This document shows positions 26,160-33,546 of a stretch of DNA of 64,000 nt, piece after piece. The translations under genes and the position numbers were made by a program. A model generated the notes under the pieces. The model did not search any database, was not told the origin of the DNA, and saw nothing but the letters and a program-made list of their open reading frames with translations. The stretch's first letter is position 1. The number at the start of each line of letters is the position of its first letter. The DNA is from Cytophagaceae bacterium ABcell3 (GTDB lineage Bacteria > Bacteroidota > Bacteroidia > Cytophagales > Cytophagaceae): contig CP133159.1 of the NCBI GenBank assembly GCA_030913385.1, positions 5,001,001 through 5,065,000 on the forward strand, given 5' to 3'.

Positions 26160-26340
26160 TATTCAGGGCGTGCCCCCGGCCACACACAAACCAACCCACA
26201 AAGCCGGCCGGGGTCGGGCTCTACGCTATTACTCCTCGCCCTCCTGGCGTCGGGACTGCGGGGTAACCGCTCCGATCCCTCACGCAAAGCAACCGCAGGT
26301 GGGTATTAGCAGCCTTCACTTTAATCTTAATTCCTGAGCT
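26160..26340. repeat. GC-rich intergenic repeat after nuoD
   Basis: GGGCGTGCCCCCGGCCACAC, GCCGGCCGGGGTCGGGCT and CTCCGATCCCTCACGCAAAG are parts of a GC-rich repeat that I recall seeing between genes in many Bacteroidota. It includes the inverted pair CCCCGGCC / GGCCGGGG. An open frame at 25822-26337 spans nuoD's other frame and this repeat and is not a gene. The repeat borders the GC-rich nuo block. Confidence 0.5.
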
Positions 26341-26402
26341 TTCTCATCTATAAAGTCACCAAAACGCCTTATCTTGACGTTATAAGATGAATACCGAATA
26401 CT

Positions 26403-27647
26403 ATGAACTTTACCCAAACCCAAAAAACAACCCTAAAAACCGGCATTGCCCTGCTTTTAGTTGCACCCGTTATATTTCTTGTCACAGGCAACATAAACGA
26501 GGGCATCAACAGCTATGCTTTCATAGCTATGGCAACAGCTTTTTTTGCCTTTCACGGGTGGAGGGACTTATCTAAAACGCAGTTTTCAAAATATATAGTA
26601 GTTCTACTGATTATCACTAGCATTTCACTGGCGTTAAGAGTAGCAACTGACGACTTAACATTTATTCCGGTAATGGTATTTCTGGGAATCTATTCTATAA
26701 ATTTCACCCTGCTAGAAATATTTTCAGGAAACAAAATCAAAACCTTAGGAGCGTTTCTCTTAGGGGTAAGCTTTCAAATTTTCAGTTATGTATTTTTGCC
26801 CGTCATTCACCTGCTTGCCCTCAAAACCTCCGGCGATGGAACAATTTCAAAACTAATTCCCGGACTTTTGTATGGGTTTATGCTCCTGACAGGAACCACT
26901 ATTTACTTTCTTTATAGCAATCTGTTCAATACAAAACAGTTAAAAAACCTGCCCCTTGTGGAGGCACATTACAGTAAAAAAGAGTATATCTTCTCTTTTA
27001 CTATTTTATACACACTTATATTATTGTCCTTGTATTCATTAAGTACAAACAACCCTAAGCCACTGAGCAACTATGCGACCTTAGCAGCCCTTCCCTTTTT
27101 CTACTTCATCACACTTTTACTTGCAGGTAGTTTAAGAGCGCGTTTCCGCCAACTAGGCAAACCAGCACACTGGCTCTACCTGATAAGCTTTATTCCGGTA
27201 ATAAATTTCATACCCTTTTTAATCTTATGCCTGAACAAGACAGAGGAGCCATCAAAAATCTCAGCATTAGCGCATAAAAAATTCGGACTGATTTTCTTTT
27301 TTATTTTTGTAGCATTAAGCGCACTGAAAATAATACCTACATATTCTTCACTTCAAAAAGCCGATGTAAGCGATTACATGTTTACCGTGTTCATAATCCT
27401 CAATGTTATATTCCTGATTTCCCAATGCTGGGCCATGTTCTCCGCCCTCACATCCAAAAGAGGTTTATACCTGCTGATAGGCATGAACATAGTCTTTTAC
27501 ATCGTTTATTCATACCTCGGAGCCATCACCGCAGAAAAGGCACTAAATGAATTTGCCCGTGTTCTAATAGGATATACATTTATCTGCTGCGCGTTTTTCT
27601 CCTACCAAACCCAAACAGTACCCCCGAAAGAAAAAGCATTGGCTTAA
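26403..27647 (+). CDS. Hypothetical polytopic membrane protein
   Basis: A 414-residue protein with about ten to twelve hydrophobic helices over its whole length. The segment RARFRQLGKPAHWLYLISFIPVINFIPFLILC resembles the Arg-x-x-x-x-Gly-Lys-helix pattern of DUF805 proteins, but the protein is much longer than that family; the segment is named here only in parts RQLGKPAHWLYL and IPVINFIPFL. A start at 26388 (15 bases earlier) is also possible. No transport signature is visible. Base composition returns to AT-rich here, after the GC-rich nuo cluster. Confidence 0.7.
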   Translation: MNFTQTQKTTLKTGIALLLVAPVIFLVTGNINEGINSYAFIAMATAFFAFHGWRDLSKTQFSKYIVVLLIITSISLALRVATDDLTFIPVMVFLGIYSINFTLLEIFSGNKIKTLGAFLLGVSFQIFSYVFLPVIHLLALKTSGDGTISKLIPGLLYGFMLLTGTTIYFLYSNLFNTKQLKNLPLVEAHYSKKEYIFSFTILYTLILLSLYSLSTNNPKPLSNYATLAALPFFYFITLLLAGSLRARFRQLGKPAHWLYLISFIPVINFIPFLILCLNKTEEPSKISALAHKKFGLIFFFIFVALSALKIIPTYSSLQKADVSDYMFTVFIILNVIFLISQCWAMFSALTSKRGLYLLIGMNIVFYIVYSYLGAITAEKALNEFARVLIGYTFICCAFFSYQTQTVPPKEKALA

Positions 27648-27789
27648 GAAGCATGAACTCAAACATAATAATAACAACAGTAAACCATACCTATTTCAGA
27701 CAAAAAAACTTTCCTTATAAAGAGTTTCTTACTATCTTAATTACTTGAGATAGCCTTAACAATTTGCACCCAAACAAGTATTTTTTGAT

Positions 27790-29289
27790 ATGAAAATCTT
27801 TACTGCTGCACAGACTAGAGAGCTTGACGCCCATACTATAGAAAATGAGCCTATCCTTTCCATTAACTTGATGGAAAGAGCTGCAACCACCGTTACCGAT
27901 TGGCTCGTCAAAAACTTTCAACGAGAAAAAAAATTCACCATCTTCTGCGGCCCCGGCAACAATGGCGGCGATGGACTGGCAGTAGCCAGGCAACTGCTAA
28001 GTTATTCTTATAAGGTAGAGGTTTACATAGTGCATACCGGTAAAACTTCTGATGACTTCAAGGCTAATGAAGAAAGGTTAAAACGGTTTCTATCCATTAA
28101 TCACATTACAGCCCCGGAAAACATACCGGACATCCCAGAGGAAAATCTTATTATAGATGCCCTTTTTGGGTCAGGACTGAACAAGCCAGCTCAAGGTATA
28201 TTTGCAGAAGTAATACAAAAAATCAACAACTCAGGTGCAGAAACCATTAGTATCGACATTGCATCCGGCTTATTTGCCGATGAACATACACCAGAAGACG
28301 CTGTTGTCGTCCAGCCGACACATACACTGACCTTTCAGATGCCCAAACTGGCTTTTTTAATGTCAGAAAACGAAGCATATACAGGTTCTTTTCACATTTT
28401 GGATATCGGACTGGACAAAAACTTTATAGAACAGAAAGACACACCGCACTATTTTACGGATAAACAGCACATCACTAAGATAGTAAAAGCCAGAAATAAG
28501 TTTTCCCACAAAAATACATTCGGCAAAGTCCTCATTGTAGCTGGCAGTCATGGCATGATGGGCGCGGCTTTGCTTACTTCCAAAGCATGCTTGAGAACAG
28601 GCTGCGGAGTATTAAAAGCATACGTTCCAGAATGCGGCTACACCATATTCCAGACCGCCCTTCCTGAAGCCATGGTCATGACTGACCCTGATTATAAAAA
28701 GTTGACCCAAACACCAGAACTGGAAGGTTACCACGCCATAGGCATAGGTCCGGGAGTGCAGGAAGATGAAGATGGGAAAAAAGTTCTTGAAGAAATATTT
28801 AAAACGGCAGAATGCCCCTTGGTTCTTGACGCTGGTGCATTAAACCTAATGGCAAAACACAAAGAGTTTCTGGAAATACTACCTGCCGGTTCCGTACTAA
28901 CGCCCCATCCCGGGGAGTTTTCGAGGTTAGCAGACAAAGCAGAAAACGACTTCCACCGCCTGCAGATGTTGAAGGATTTTGCAGCCAAAACGAAAAGTGT
29001 AGTGTTGCTAAAAGGAGCCTACACAGCCATAGCCACTCCTGAAGGAAAAGTCCACTTCAACTCAACCGGTAACCCAGGCATGGCCACCCCAGGCACAGGA
29101 GATGCTTTGACAGGCATCATCACCTCATTATTGGCACAAGGCTACTCATCAGAAGAAGCCGCCATAGCAGGAGCATATATCCACGGCCACGCAGGAGACA
29201 CCGCAGCCCAAATGCTCAGCCAGACCTCCATGCTCGCAGGAGATTTAATTGAGGGAATTAGTGACTTTTTTAAGGATTATGAGAGATAA
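27790..29289 (+). CDS. nnr: Bifunctional NAD(P)H-hydrate epimerase/dehydratase
   Basis: A 499-residue two-domain repair enzyme. The N-terminal YjeF/NnrE domain (about 1-215) epimerises damaged NAD(P)HX: FCGPGNNGGDGLAVARQLL, LIIDALFGSGLNKP, SIDIASGLFADE. The C-terminal ribokinase-like NnrD domain (about 225-499) dehydrates S-NAD(P)HX using ADP: KVLIVAGSHGMMGAALL, VLTPHPGEFSRL and NPGMATPGTGDALTGII with the catalytic Asp in GTGD. Full length and undamaged. A 28-bp stretch matching its 3' end recurs at 33021-33048, on the far side of the toxin-antitoxin patch. Confidence 0.95.
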   Translation: MKIFTAAQTRELDAHTIENEPILSINLMERAATTVTDWLVKNFQREKKFTIFCGPGNNGGDGLAVARQLLSYSYKVEVYIVHTGKTSDDFKANEERLKRFLSINHITAPENIPDIPEENLIIDALFGSGLNKPAQGIFAEVIQKINNSGAETISIDIASGLFADEHTPEDAVVVQPTHTLTFQMPKLAFLMSENEAYTGSFHILDIGLDKNFIEQKDTPHYFTDKQHITKIVKARNKFSHKNTFGKVLIVAGSHGMMGAALLTSKACLRTGCGVLKAYVPECGYTIFQTALPEAMVMTDPDYKKLTQTPELEGYHAIGIGPGVQEDEDGKKVLEEIFKTAECPLVLDAGALNLMAKHKEFLEILPAGSVLTPHPGEFSRLADKAENDFHRLQMLKDFAAKTKSVVLLKGAYTAIATPEGKVHFNSTGNPGMATPGTGDALTGIITSLLAQGYSSEEAAIAGAYIHGHAGDTAAQMLSQTSMLAGDLIEGISDFFKDYER

Positions 29290-29371
29290 AGTGAGGTTTG
29301 TGTCTGGTGACAAGCAAAATAGTTTGATGTAAAAAGGTCTTACCATGAGGCGGCGTTTAAGAATTCACCTT

Positions 29372-29765
29372 TCATGAAAATTCAGAAAATATTAGCTCTT
29401 TCTTTTCTTTATCCGTTGACACACTAAACAACTTTTGAGTCTTAATGGCCTCGACTACTAATTTCAGCAGCTTTGCTTTTGCTTCATTCGTAATATTTGA
29501 AGCTCCATCTGCCCCTGTTTTGGGATGCAAAAATAGGAGATATAAATCGTCCTTACACAAAACAACGAAAAAATATATACGATAACCGCCTTTTCTTAAT
29601 GAAAGGAGTTTTATCGCCATTATTAAGCCTGGTACCTGATAATAGCTGGTTTGAGCGTTTATTGAAAAAATACTCAATTATTACTTTTTCAATATCTGCA
29701 TAATGCTTTTTTGATTTCAGTCTGTCAAACTGAACCTTAAACTCTTCAATACAAAAAATTTTCAC
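29372..29765 (-). pseudogene. Frameshifted RelE/HigB-like toxin gene
   Basis: Two overlapping frames together read as one toxin-sized protein. The first (GTG 29765) gives KIFCIEEFKVQFDRLKSKKH and SNQLLSGTRLN; the second continues RKGGYRIYFFVVLCKDDLYL then FLHPKTGADGASNITNEA to 29372. The switch falls at the run AAGAAAAGG near 29600 and needs one base skipped. The small size, GGYRIYF strand and GAsNI segment resemble RelE/HigB-type mRNA interferases that inhibit translation. It could be a decayed gene or a sequencing error in an A run. The partner upstream is also frameshifted. Confidence 0.55.
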
Positions 29766-29783
29766 TAAAAATAGATTTGTTCT

Positions 29784-30257
29784 TTAGTCAAAAAGACTTT
29801 CAAGTTCATCATTCAAGTCTTTTAAACTTTTTATCATAAGGAAGCTCAAAAAATACACACTCTAAATCCTTATACGATTCACTAAAGAGATCTATTGATT
29901 CTTTAAACTTTCTTATTTCTTCTTTTGCAATCCCCTTTTACCAAGAGTATTATTTAATAAAATATAAGTTTTAATCACAGAAGACCTTAAGTCTTTAGAT
30001 GAAGCTACTAACTCATTTAAAAGTCTTAATTCACCTTCAGATGGATTAGTGAACCAGATCAGCTCATCATACTCTTTAGAAAGATTATTTAACTTATCAG
30101 CCTTATGTGAAAGAACTTTCTTAAGTTCTAATATTTTATCCAGGAAATAGTCAACCTGTACTTGAGAAAAAATATTTCTTTTTTCTTCAAATGAACTGTT
30201 TTTTACCTTATCAACTACAACTTGTAGTTTTTCTTTTTGTAAAACATTTATTGCCAT
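29784..30257 (-). pseudogene. Frameshifted putative antitoxin gene
   Basis: The frame from ATG 30257 encodes about 110 helical residues (AINVLQKEKLQVVVDKVKNS) and stops early after LGKRGLQKKK. Shifting at the run TAAAAGGGG restores GIAKEEIRKFKESIDLFSES and YKDLECVFFELPYDKK; a second shift at TAAAAAGTTTAAAAG restores SLKDLNDELESLFD with a stop at 29784, about 20 bases before the toxin-like frame. The layout (helical protein, acidic tail, toxin right after) fits an antitoxin. Two shifts, both in homopolymer runs, suggest decay. Confidence 0.5.
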
Positions 30258-30347
30258 AGACCTATTATACGTTTTTTTGTATAATAATATTACTTATTAA
30301 ACTACACAATTGATTCCAATTATGCCAATAATTAACATTAAAATTTC

Positions 30348-30509
30348 CTCACACATCCAGCCTCGACCTGAAACCCTTCCGTTCCCGCGCAAAAACTACC
30401 AGCAGGTATATCAGAATAAGAAAAAACCTGAATCCGTAATCAAACAAAGGATCTGGCAGATGGAGCTCTATGGAAATTATTACCAGAGCCACTGCTAATA
30501 AAATATAAA
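30348..30509 (-). pseudogene. Duplicated 3' end of the flippase gene (fragment 1)
   Basis: About 160 bp closely match the last 160 bp of the flippase gene (33547-33705), beginning at its stop codon (CTCACACATCCAGCCTCG). Characteristic shared pieces are CCGTTCCCGCGCAAAAAC, CAGGTATATCAGAATAAG and GGAGCTCTATGGAAATTATT. The homology ends sharply inside the gene. It lies next to the start of the decayed toxin-antitoxin pair, just as the true gene end lies next to the DUF433 gene at 33217. Confidence 0.85.
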
Positions 30510-30580
30510 GAGGATTCTATTGAGGAATAAATGATTTGTTTTAAAAAACTTTAGGAAATAGATAGTCTTCTAAAAAGATT

Positions 30581-30922
30581 TTAAACAAGTTCAAGGCATC
30601 CTATGCTTTCCCATTCTTTCAAATTTAAGAAGTCATATATAATGCTCTTGTTTTTGATTAACAGATCAGCTAAAAATTTTGTCGAAGTATTACCTGACCT
30701 CAGCCATATAATTTTGGGAGGATGCCCTTTCAATACGGTTAAGTCATAGAAATCCGCATCAAATGAAACTATAGCATATTGATTATCTTTAGCATATTTC
30801 CAAATCTGAATATCGGATTTATTGTCTAAACCTAATAATCGCACCTGATTTGCCTCCGGAAACTCTACTTTTATTTTATTTAAAATCCTAAAAGAAATAT
30901 TTTGGTCAAAAAGTAACCTCAT
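30581..30922 (-). CDS. DUF5615 PIN-like toxin
   Basis: A 113-residue PIN-like protein of the DUF5615 (Mut7-C-like) type: MRLLFDQNISFRILNKI with the first acidic residue, SDIQIWKYAKDNQYAIVSFD then ADFYDL with the central Asp pair, and a helical end. PIN proteins are Mg2+-dependent RNases and this family is paired with DUF433 proteins as toxin and antitoxin. Its ATG overlaps the stop of the DUF433 gene by four bases (ATGA), confirming the pair. Both genes look intact, unlike the neighbouring modules. Confidence 0.85.
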   Translation of the reverse strand: MRLLFDQNISFRILNKIKVEFPEANQVRLLGLDNKSDIQIWKYAKDNQYAIVSFDADFYDLTVLKGHPPKIIWLRSGNTSTKFLADLLIKNKSIIYDFLNLKEWESIGCLELV

Positions 30923-31143
30923 GAGGCAATTTTCAATTTATGTTCTCTGTCTGCGGCATAAGCCAGGCATGCTTTCACATCTTCATCTGTGAGTTCAGGA
31001 AAATCCTCCAGAATTTCAGATATGCCCATTCCAGAGGCCAGCCATCCCAGAACGTCGTAAACAGTAATTCTGAGCCCTCTTATACAAGGTTTCCCAAAAC
31101 GTTTATTAGGGTCTATGGTAATTATTTCAGTGTAGTGTTTCAT
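30919..31143 (-). CDS. DUF433 antitoxin
   Basis: A 74-residue DUF433 protein: ITIDPNKRFGKPCIRGLRIT at the start, YDVLGWLASGMGISEILEDF (helix-turn-helix region) and PELTDEDVKACLAYAADRE. The GKPCIRG-R-TV-VL-LA-G pattern defines the family. It binds and neutralises the DUF5615 toxin encoded downstream and probably represses its own promoter. It overlaps the toxin start by four bases. About 55 bp upstream begins a duplicated end of the flippase gene. Confidence 0.88.
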   Translation of the reverse strand: MKHYTEIITIDPNKRFGKPCIRGLRITVYDVLGWLASGMGISEILEDFPELTDEDVKACLAYAADREHKLKIAS

Positions 31144-31196
31144 TAGCTTAAAGTTCTCTATACTAATTTAACGAAAAAAATTAAAAAAGTTTCCGA

Positions 31197-31312
31197 CTCA
31201 CACATCCAACCTCGTCCTGAAATCCTTCCGTTCTCGCGCAAAAACAATTAGCAGGTATATCAGAATAAGAAAAAACCTGAATCCGTAATCAAACAAAGGA
31301 TCTGGCAGATGA
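31197..31312 (-). pseudogene. Duplicated 3' end of the flippase gene (fragment 2)
   Basis: About 115 bp match the last part of the flippase gene from its stop codon inward (CTCACACATCCAACCTCGTC, GCAAAAACAATTAGCAGG, AATCCGTAATCAAACAAAGG). The match extends a little beyond the stop into CTAATTTAAC-A-rich sequence that also precedes the true gene end at 33520. It sits upstream of the DUF433 antitoxin gene in the same position and orientation as at the other two sites. Confidence 0.85.
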
Positions 31313-31430
31313 ACTTCAAGAGATATAAACCTATAACAGACATTTACAACCACTAGGCTTCACTGCTTGTAACACCTCTACTCTATCAGGATAAACTGCA
31401 ACTAGAATGCTAAGACCTTCAGGAGGACAT

Positions 31431-31868
31431 TTAATTTTCTTCTTTTTTGCTTACTAGTGAAACTTTACCTGCTTCATAATCTTCAATCTCAACATGCCAG
31501 GAATAAAAACCTTTTTCCAAAGCATCTTGTCCAACATAATCAATTGGCTGAAGCACAAACTCTTTATCTCCAATAGAGAACTGAATATAACCATAAGAAT
31601 AAGCAGTCGAATAAGCCCTATAGCAAGTCTTCTCATCCTTTTTCAGGTTGCCATGATTCTTTTTCTCATTATATGGATTAACCACAAGATTACATATATC
31701 ATGACCAGTGTTGTTAACTACCCTGATATTAACCTTATCGGCATTCTCTCTACATTCTGAAACCTCATGCTCCTTGCATTCCTTTACTTCATCTTCTTTC
31801 TGGCAGGCAGAAAAAACAGCTAATAAACTAAACAATAATAATGTTAAAAACCTACTTGTACACTTCAT
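31431..31868 (-). CDS. Hypothetical lipoprotein
   Basis: A 145-residue lipoprotein with a signal peptide ending in lipobox VFSAC (Cys22), followed by a highly charged stretch with further cysteines (KECKEHEVSECRENADK). The mature part has IRVVNNTGHDICNLVVNPYN and CYRAYSTAYSYGYIQFSIG, which looks like a beta-sandwich domain. Cys residues could pair in the periplasm. It stands alone between a gene-end fragment and an AT-rich gap. Function unknown. Confidence 0.72.
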   Translation of the reverse strand: MKCTSRFLTLLLFSLLAVFSACQKEDEVKECKEHEVSECRENADKVNIRVVNNTGHDICNLVVNPYNEKKNHGNLKKDEKTCYRAYSTAYSYGYIQFSIGDKEFVLQPIDYVGQDALEKGFYSWHVEIEDYEAGKVSLVSKKEEN

Positions 31869-32325
31869 ACTCCTCTTCGTTTATTTTGATTAAAGTTTCA
31901 ATTACAAGACTGCAATATAAGACAAAAACCAAAGAAACTATTAAACATATCATTTTTACACATATTGCATTTGATGCTCTTTACTACTCAAAAACAATGT
32001 TTTACTTACTAAAAAATGAGAGGTCTTGTCTAGATGCTAAGGCCATAAGTATTTACAGCACTGAAAAATACCAGTTCCTCAAAAAACTACAATAACGGAC
32101 AGGTTCAAACATACTATTAATTCATTGCACAAATAGCACATCCCATACATATAATACTCACTACATATTTTTCGAAAAAAATTGCCGTTATACCTCAAAA
32201 AAGGATCCATTACCGCCAAAATCGTAGTTAAAATTGATTAAACTAACCCTCAATATTACATAAACCACATCAATAAAAGTGTTTTTTATAATTTTGCTCA
32301 GATTTCTTACTAAACTTTAAAGAAA
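31869..32325. other. AT-rich intergenic gap
   Basis: About 457 bp, very AT-rich, between divergent genes. A small frame at 31841-32095 overlaps the lipoprotein start and has no family resemblance. At 32294 TAATTTTG matches the -7 consensus TAnnTTTG about 24 bp before the barrel gene, without a clear -33 TTTG. Nothing else was recognised. Confidence 0.4.
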
Positions 32326-32862
32326 ATGAAAACGAAATTTTATCTGATCTGCCTATTTATTTTGGCTGGTTTTTCAAACAATGTTTATTCCCAAGTATCC
32401 TTTTCACATTCACTTGGAGCGTCATACTTTGCTGGAGGACATGCCGCTGCCCCTGCGATTACTTATTCGCCAAGACTTAACGTAGTAGAAATGAGCGATG
32501 ATATGACCGTGTCAGTAGGAACTCATTTAAGTTTAGGTTTAACCATAGGAGAACAAGGCAACTCCTTTGCCCTTGATGCACCAGCTGTGGCGGAATTCAA
32601 CTTCGGGCATGCTGCAACAAGAAACTCTGATGCTGCATTTGGAGGGTTTGTGGGAGCTGGCTATGGTATCAGCCGAATTGGTTCACAAGGTGCTTTTGGT
32701 GCCGATTTTAACGAAGCAGCTGGTCCTGTACTCAACGGCGGTATTAGAGCGCTAATAAACGATATTCCTCTAACCCTAAGAGTTTCATATATGATCAACA
32801 CCCTTGATGATGCCAGCGATGTATTTGGCGTAGGACTTTTCTTTAATTTCGGCGACTTCTAA
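32326..32862 (+). CDS. Small outer-membrane beta-barrel protein
   Basis: A 178-residue protein with a signal peptide (KFYLICLFILAGFSNNVYS, cleavage before QVSFS) and eight or so amphipathic strands: FSHSLGASYFAGGHAAAPAI, VSVGTHLSLGLTIG, FGGFVGAGYGISRIGSQG and the terminal strand DVFGVGLFFNFGDF ending in aromatic Phe, the usual barrel-assembly signal. It is predicted to be a small OmpA/OmpX-like barrel. Single gene with its own terminator. Function unknown. Confidence 0.78.
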   Translation: MKTKFYLICLFILAGFSNNVYSQVSFSHSLGASYFAGGHAAAPAITYSPRLNVVEMSDDMTVSVGTHLSLGLTIGEQGNSFALDAPAVAEFNFGHAATRNSDAAFGGFVGAGYGISRIGSQGAFGADFNEAAGPVLNGGIRALINDIPLTLRVSYMINTLDDASDVFGVGLFFNFGDF

Positions 32863-32924
32863 TATCAAATCTGTTTTCTAAGGGTATTTATACATCCCAC
32901 TGAAATAGCTATATAACCATAGTA

Positions 32925-32955
32925 AAAAAGGCCATGTAACAACCATGGCCTTTTT
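32925..32955 (+). terminator. Terminator of the beta-barrel gene
   Basis: A perfect 12-bp stem AAAAAGGCCATG / CATGGCCTTTTT with a seven-base loop and T run, 62 bp after the barrel gene stop. The symmetrical A and T runs would let it work in both directions. Confidence 0.85.
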
Positions 32956-33023
32956 CATAGCCCCTGACGAAAGATTTCATAATGAGGAGCAAAACCAATG
33001 CTTTTATAAACAGCAATACGGGT
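32955..33023 (-). pseudogene. C-terminal fragment of a GNAT acetyltransferase gene
   Basis: On the minus strand the sequence reads TRIAVYKSIGFAPHYEIFRQ followed by GL and a stop at 32955. The N-x-x-A-x-x-x-Y-x-x-x-G-F pattern is the typical end of GNAT enzymes. No upstream part of such a gene is present, so this is a relic about 22 codons long. It directly touches a fragment resembling the end of nnr. Confidence 0.5.
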
Positions 33024-33048
33024 GATTTAATTGAAGGAATAAGTGGAA
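33021..33048 (+). repeat. Short fragment resembling the nnr 3' end
   Basis: GGTGATTTAATTGAAGGAAT followed by AAGTGG matches the nnr end at 29242-29269 (GGAGATTTAATTGAGGGAAT, TAGTGA); in frame it reads GDLIEGIS as in nnr. It is short, but its place directly across the toxin-antitoxin patch from nnr suggests a duplication boundary. Confidence 0.45.
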
Positions 33049-33073
33049 TTATAGAGACTTTCAGAAGTAGCAA

Positions 33074-33217
33074 TTATTTCAGACAATAAATCCGATAGCA
33101 GATTTGGAGATATGCTACGGAAAACCTCATCTGGTTTGCCTTAAGAAAGTCAGCTTTTAATTTATTCCATAAAGAAAAATAATAAGGAAGGTTGACATCA
33201 ATTAAAAAATTAGCCAT
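33074..33217 (-). pseudogene. Truncated DUF5615 toxin gene
   Basis: The frame starts at ATG 33217, overlapping the DUF433 stop by one base (TGATG), and reads MANFLIDVNLPYYFSLWNKL, the typical start of DUF5615 PIN-like toxins. It then loses the family pattern and stops after 47 residues. A different frame further on reads GKPDEVFRSISPNLLSDLLS, perhaps the original C-terminus. An internal deletion that removed the catalytic centre is the simplest explanation; the toxin should be inactive. Confidence 0.65.
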
Positions 33218-33459
33218 CAGGCGACGGATTTGACTATAAAACTATTATTCATCATCTTTGAGGCGAAGTCAAGACATGCCTTAATATCTTCTTCCTCCAA
33301 ATTCGGATACTGTGCTAAAATTTCTTTAGGAGTATCCCCCGCTGCTAAAAACTCAAGAATAGTCTGAACGGTCACTCTTTTACCCCTTATTGTAGGCTTT
33401 CCGTTACAAATGTTAGGGTCAATTGTAATTCTTGTTGAAAAGTTGCTCATAGATTTCAT
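33217..33459 (-). CDS. DUF433 antitoxin, toxin partner lost
   Basis: An 80-residue DUF433 protein: ITIDPNICNGKPTIRGKRVT, VQTILEFLAAGDTPKEILAQ and PNLEEEDIKACLDFASKMM. It is a diverged homologue of the one at 30919. The gene is intact while its toxin (33074-33217) is truncated, so it is now an orphan antitoxin that may still protect against related toxins. Start ATG 33459, or 33447 four codons later. It begins 87 bp downstream of the flippase stop. Confidence 0.85.
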   Translation of the reverse strand: MKSMSNFSTRITIDPNICNGKPTIRGKRVTVQTILEFLAAGDTPKEILAQYPNLEEEDIKACLDFASKMMNNSFIVKSVA

Positions 33460-33546
33460 GGTCTTTACATTATCAACGTAAACTTTAAACAGTTAGTTTT
33501 TTTCTTAAAAATTGCATAAACCTAATTTAACAAAAATATTCACAAC

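Noticed and set aside
25822-26337. 171-codon Pro/Arg/His-rich frame over the nuoD end
   Set aside because: Product of the GC-rich composition of nuoD and the following repeat; nuoD in the other frame is certain.
29340-29365. Possible third DUF433/DUF5615 junction (CATGAGGCGGCG resembles CATCAGGCGACGG)
   Set aside because: Only about ten bases agree and the translation on either side does not resemble either family.
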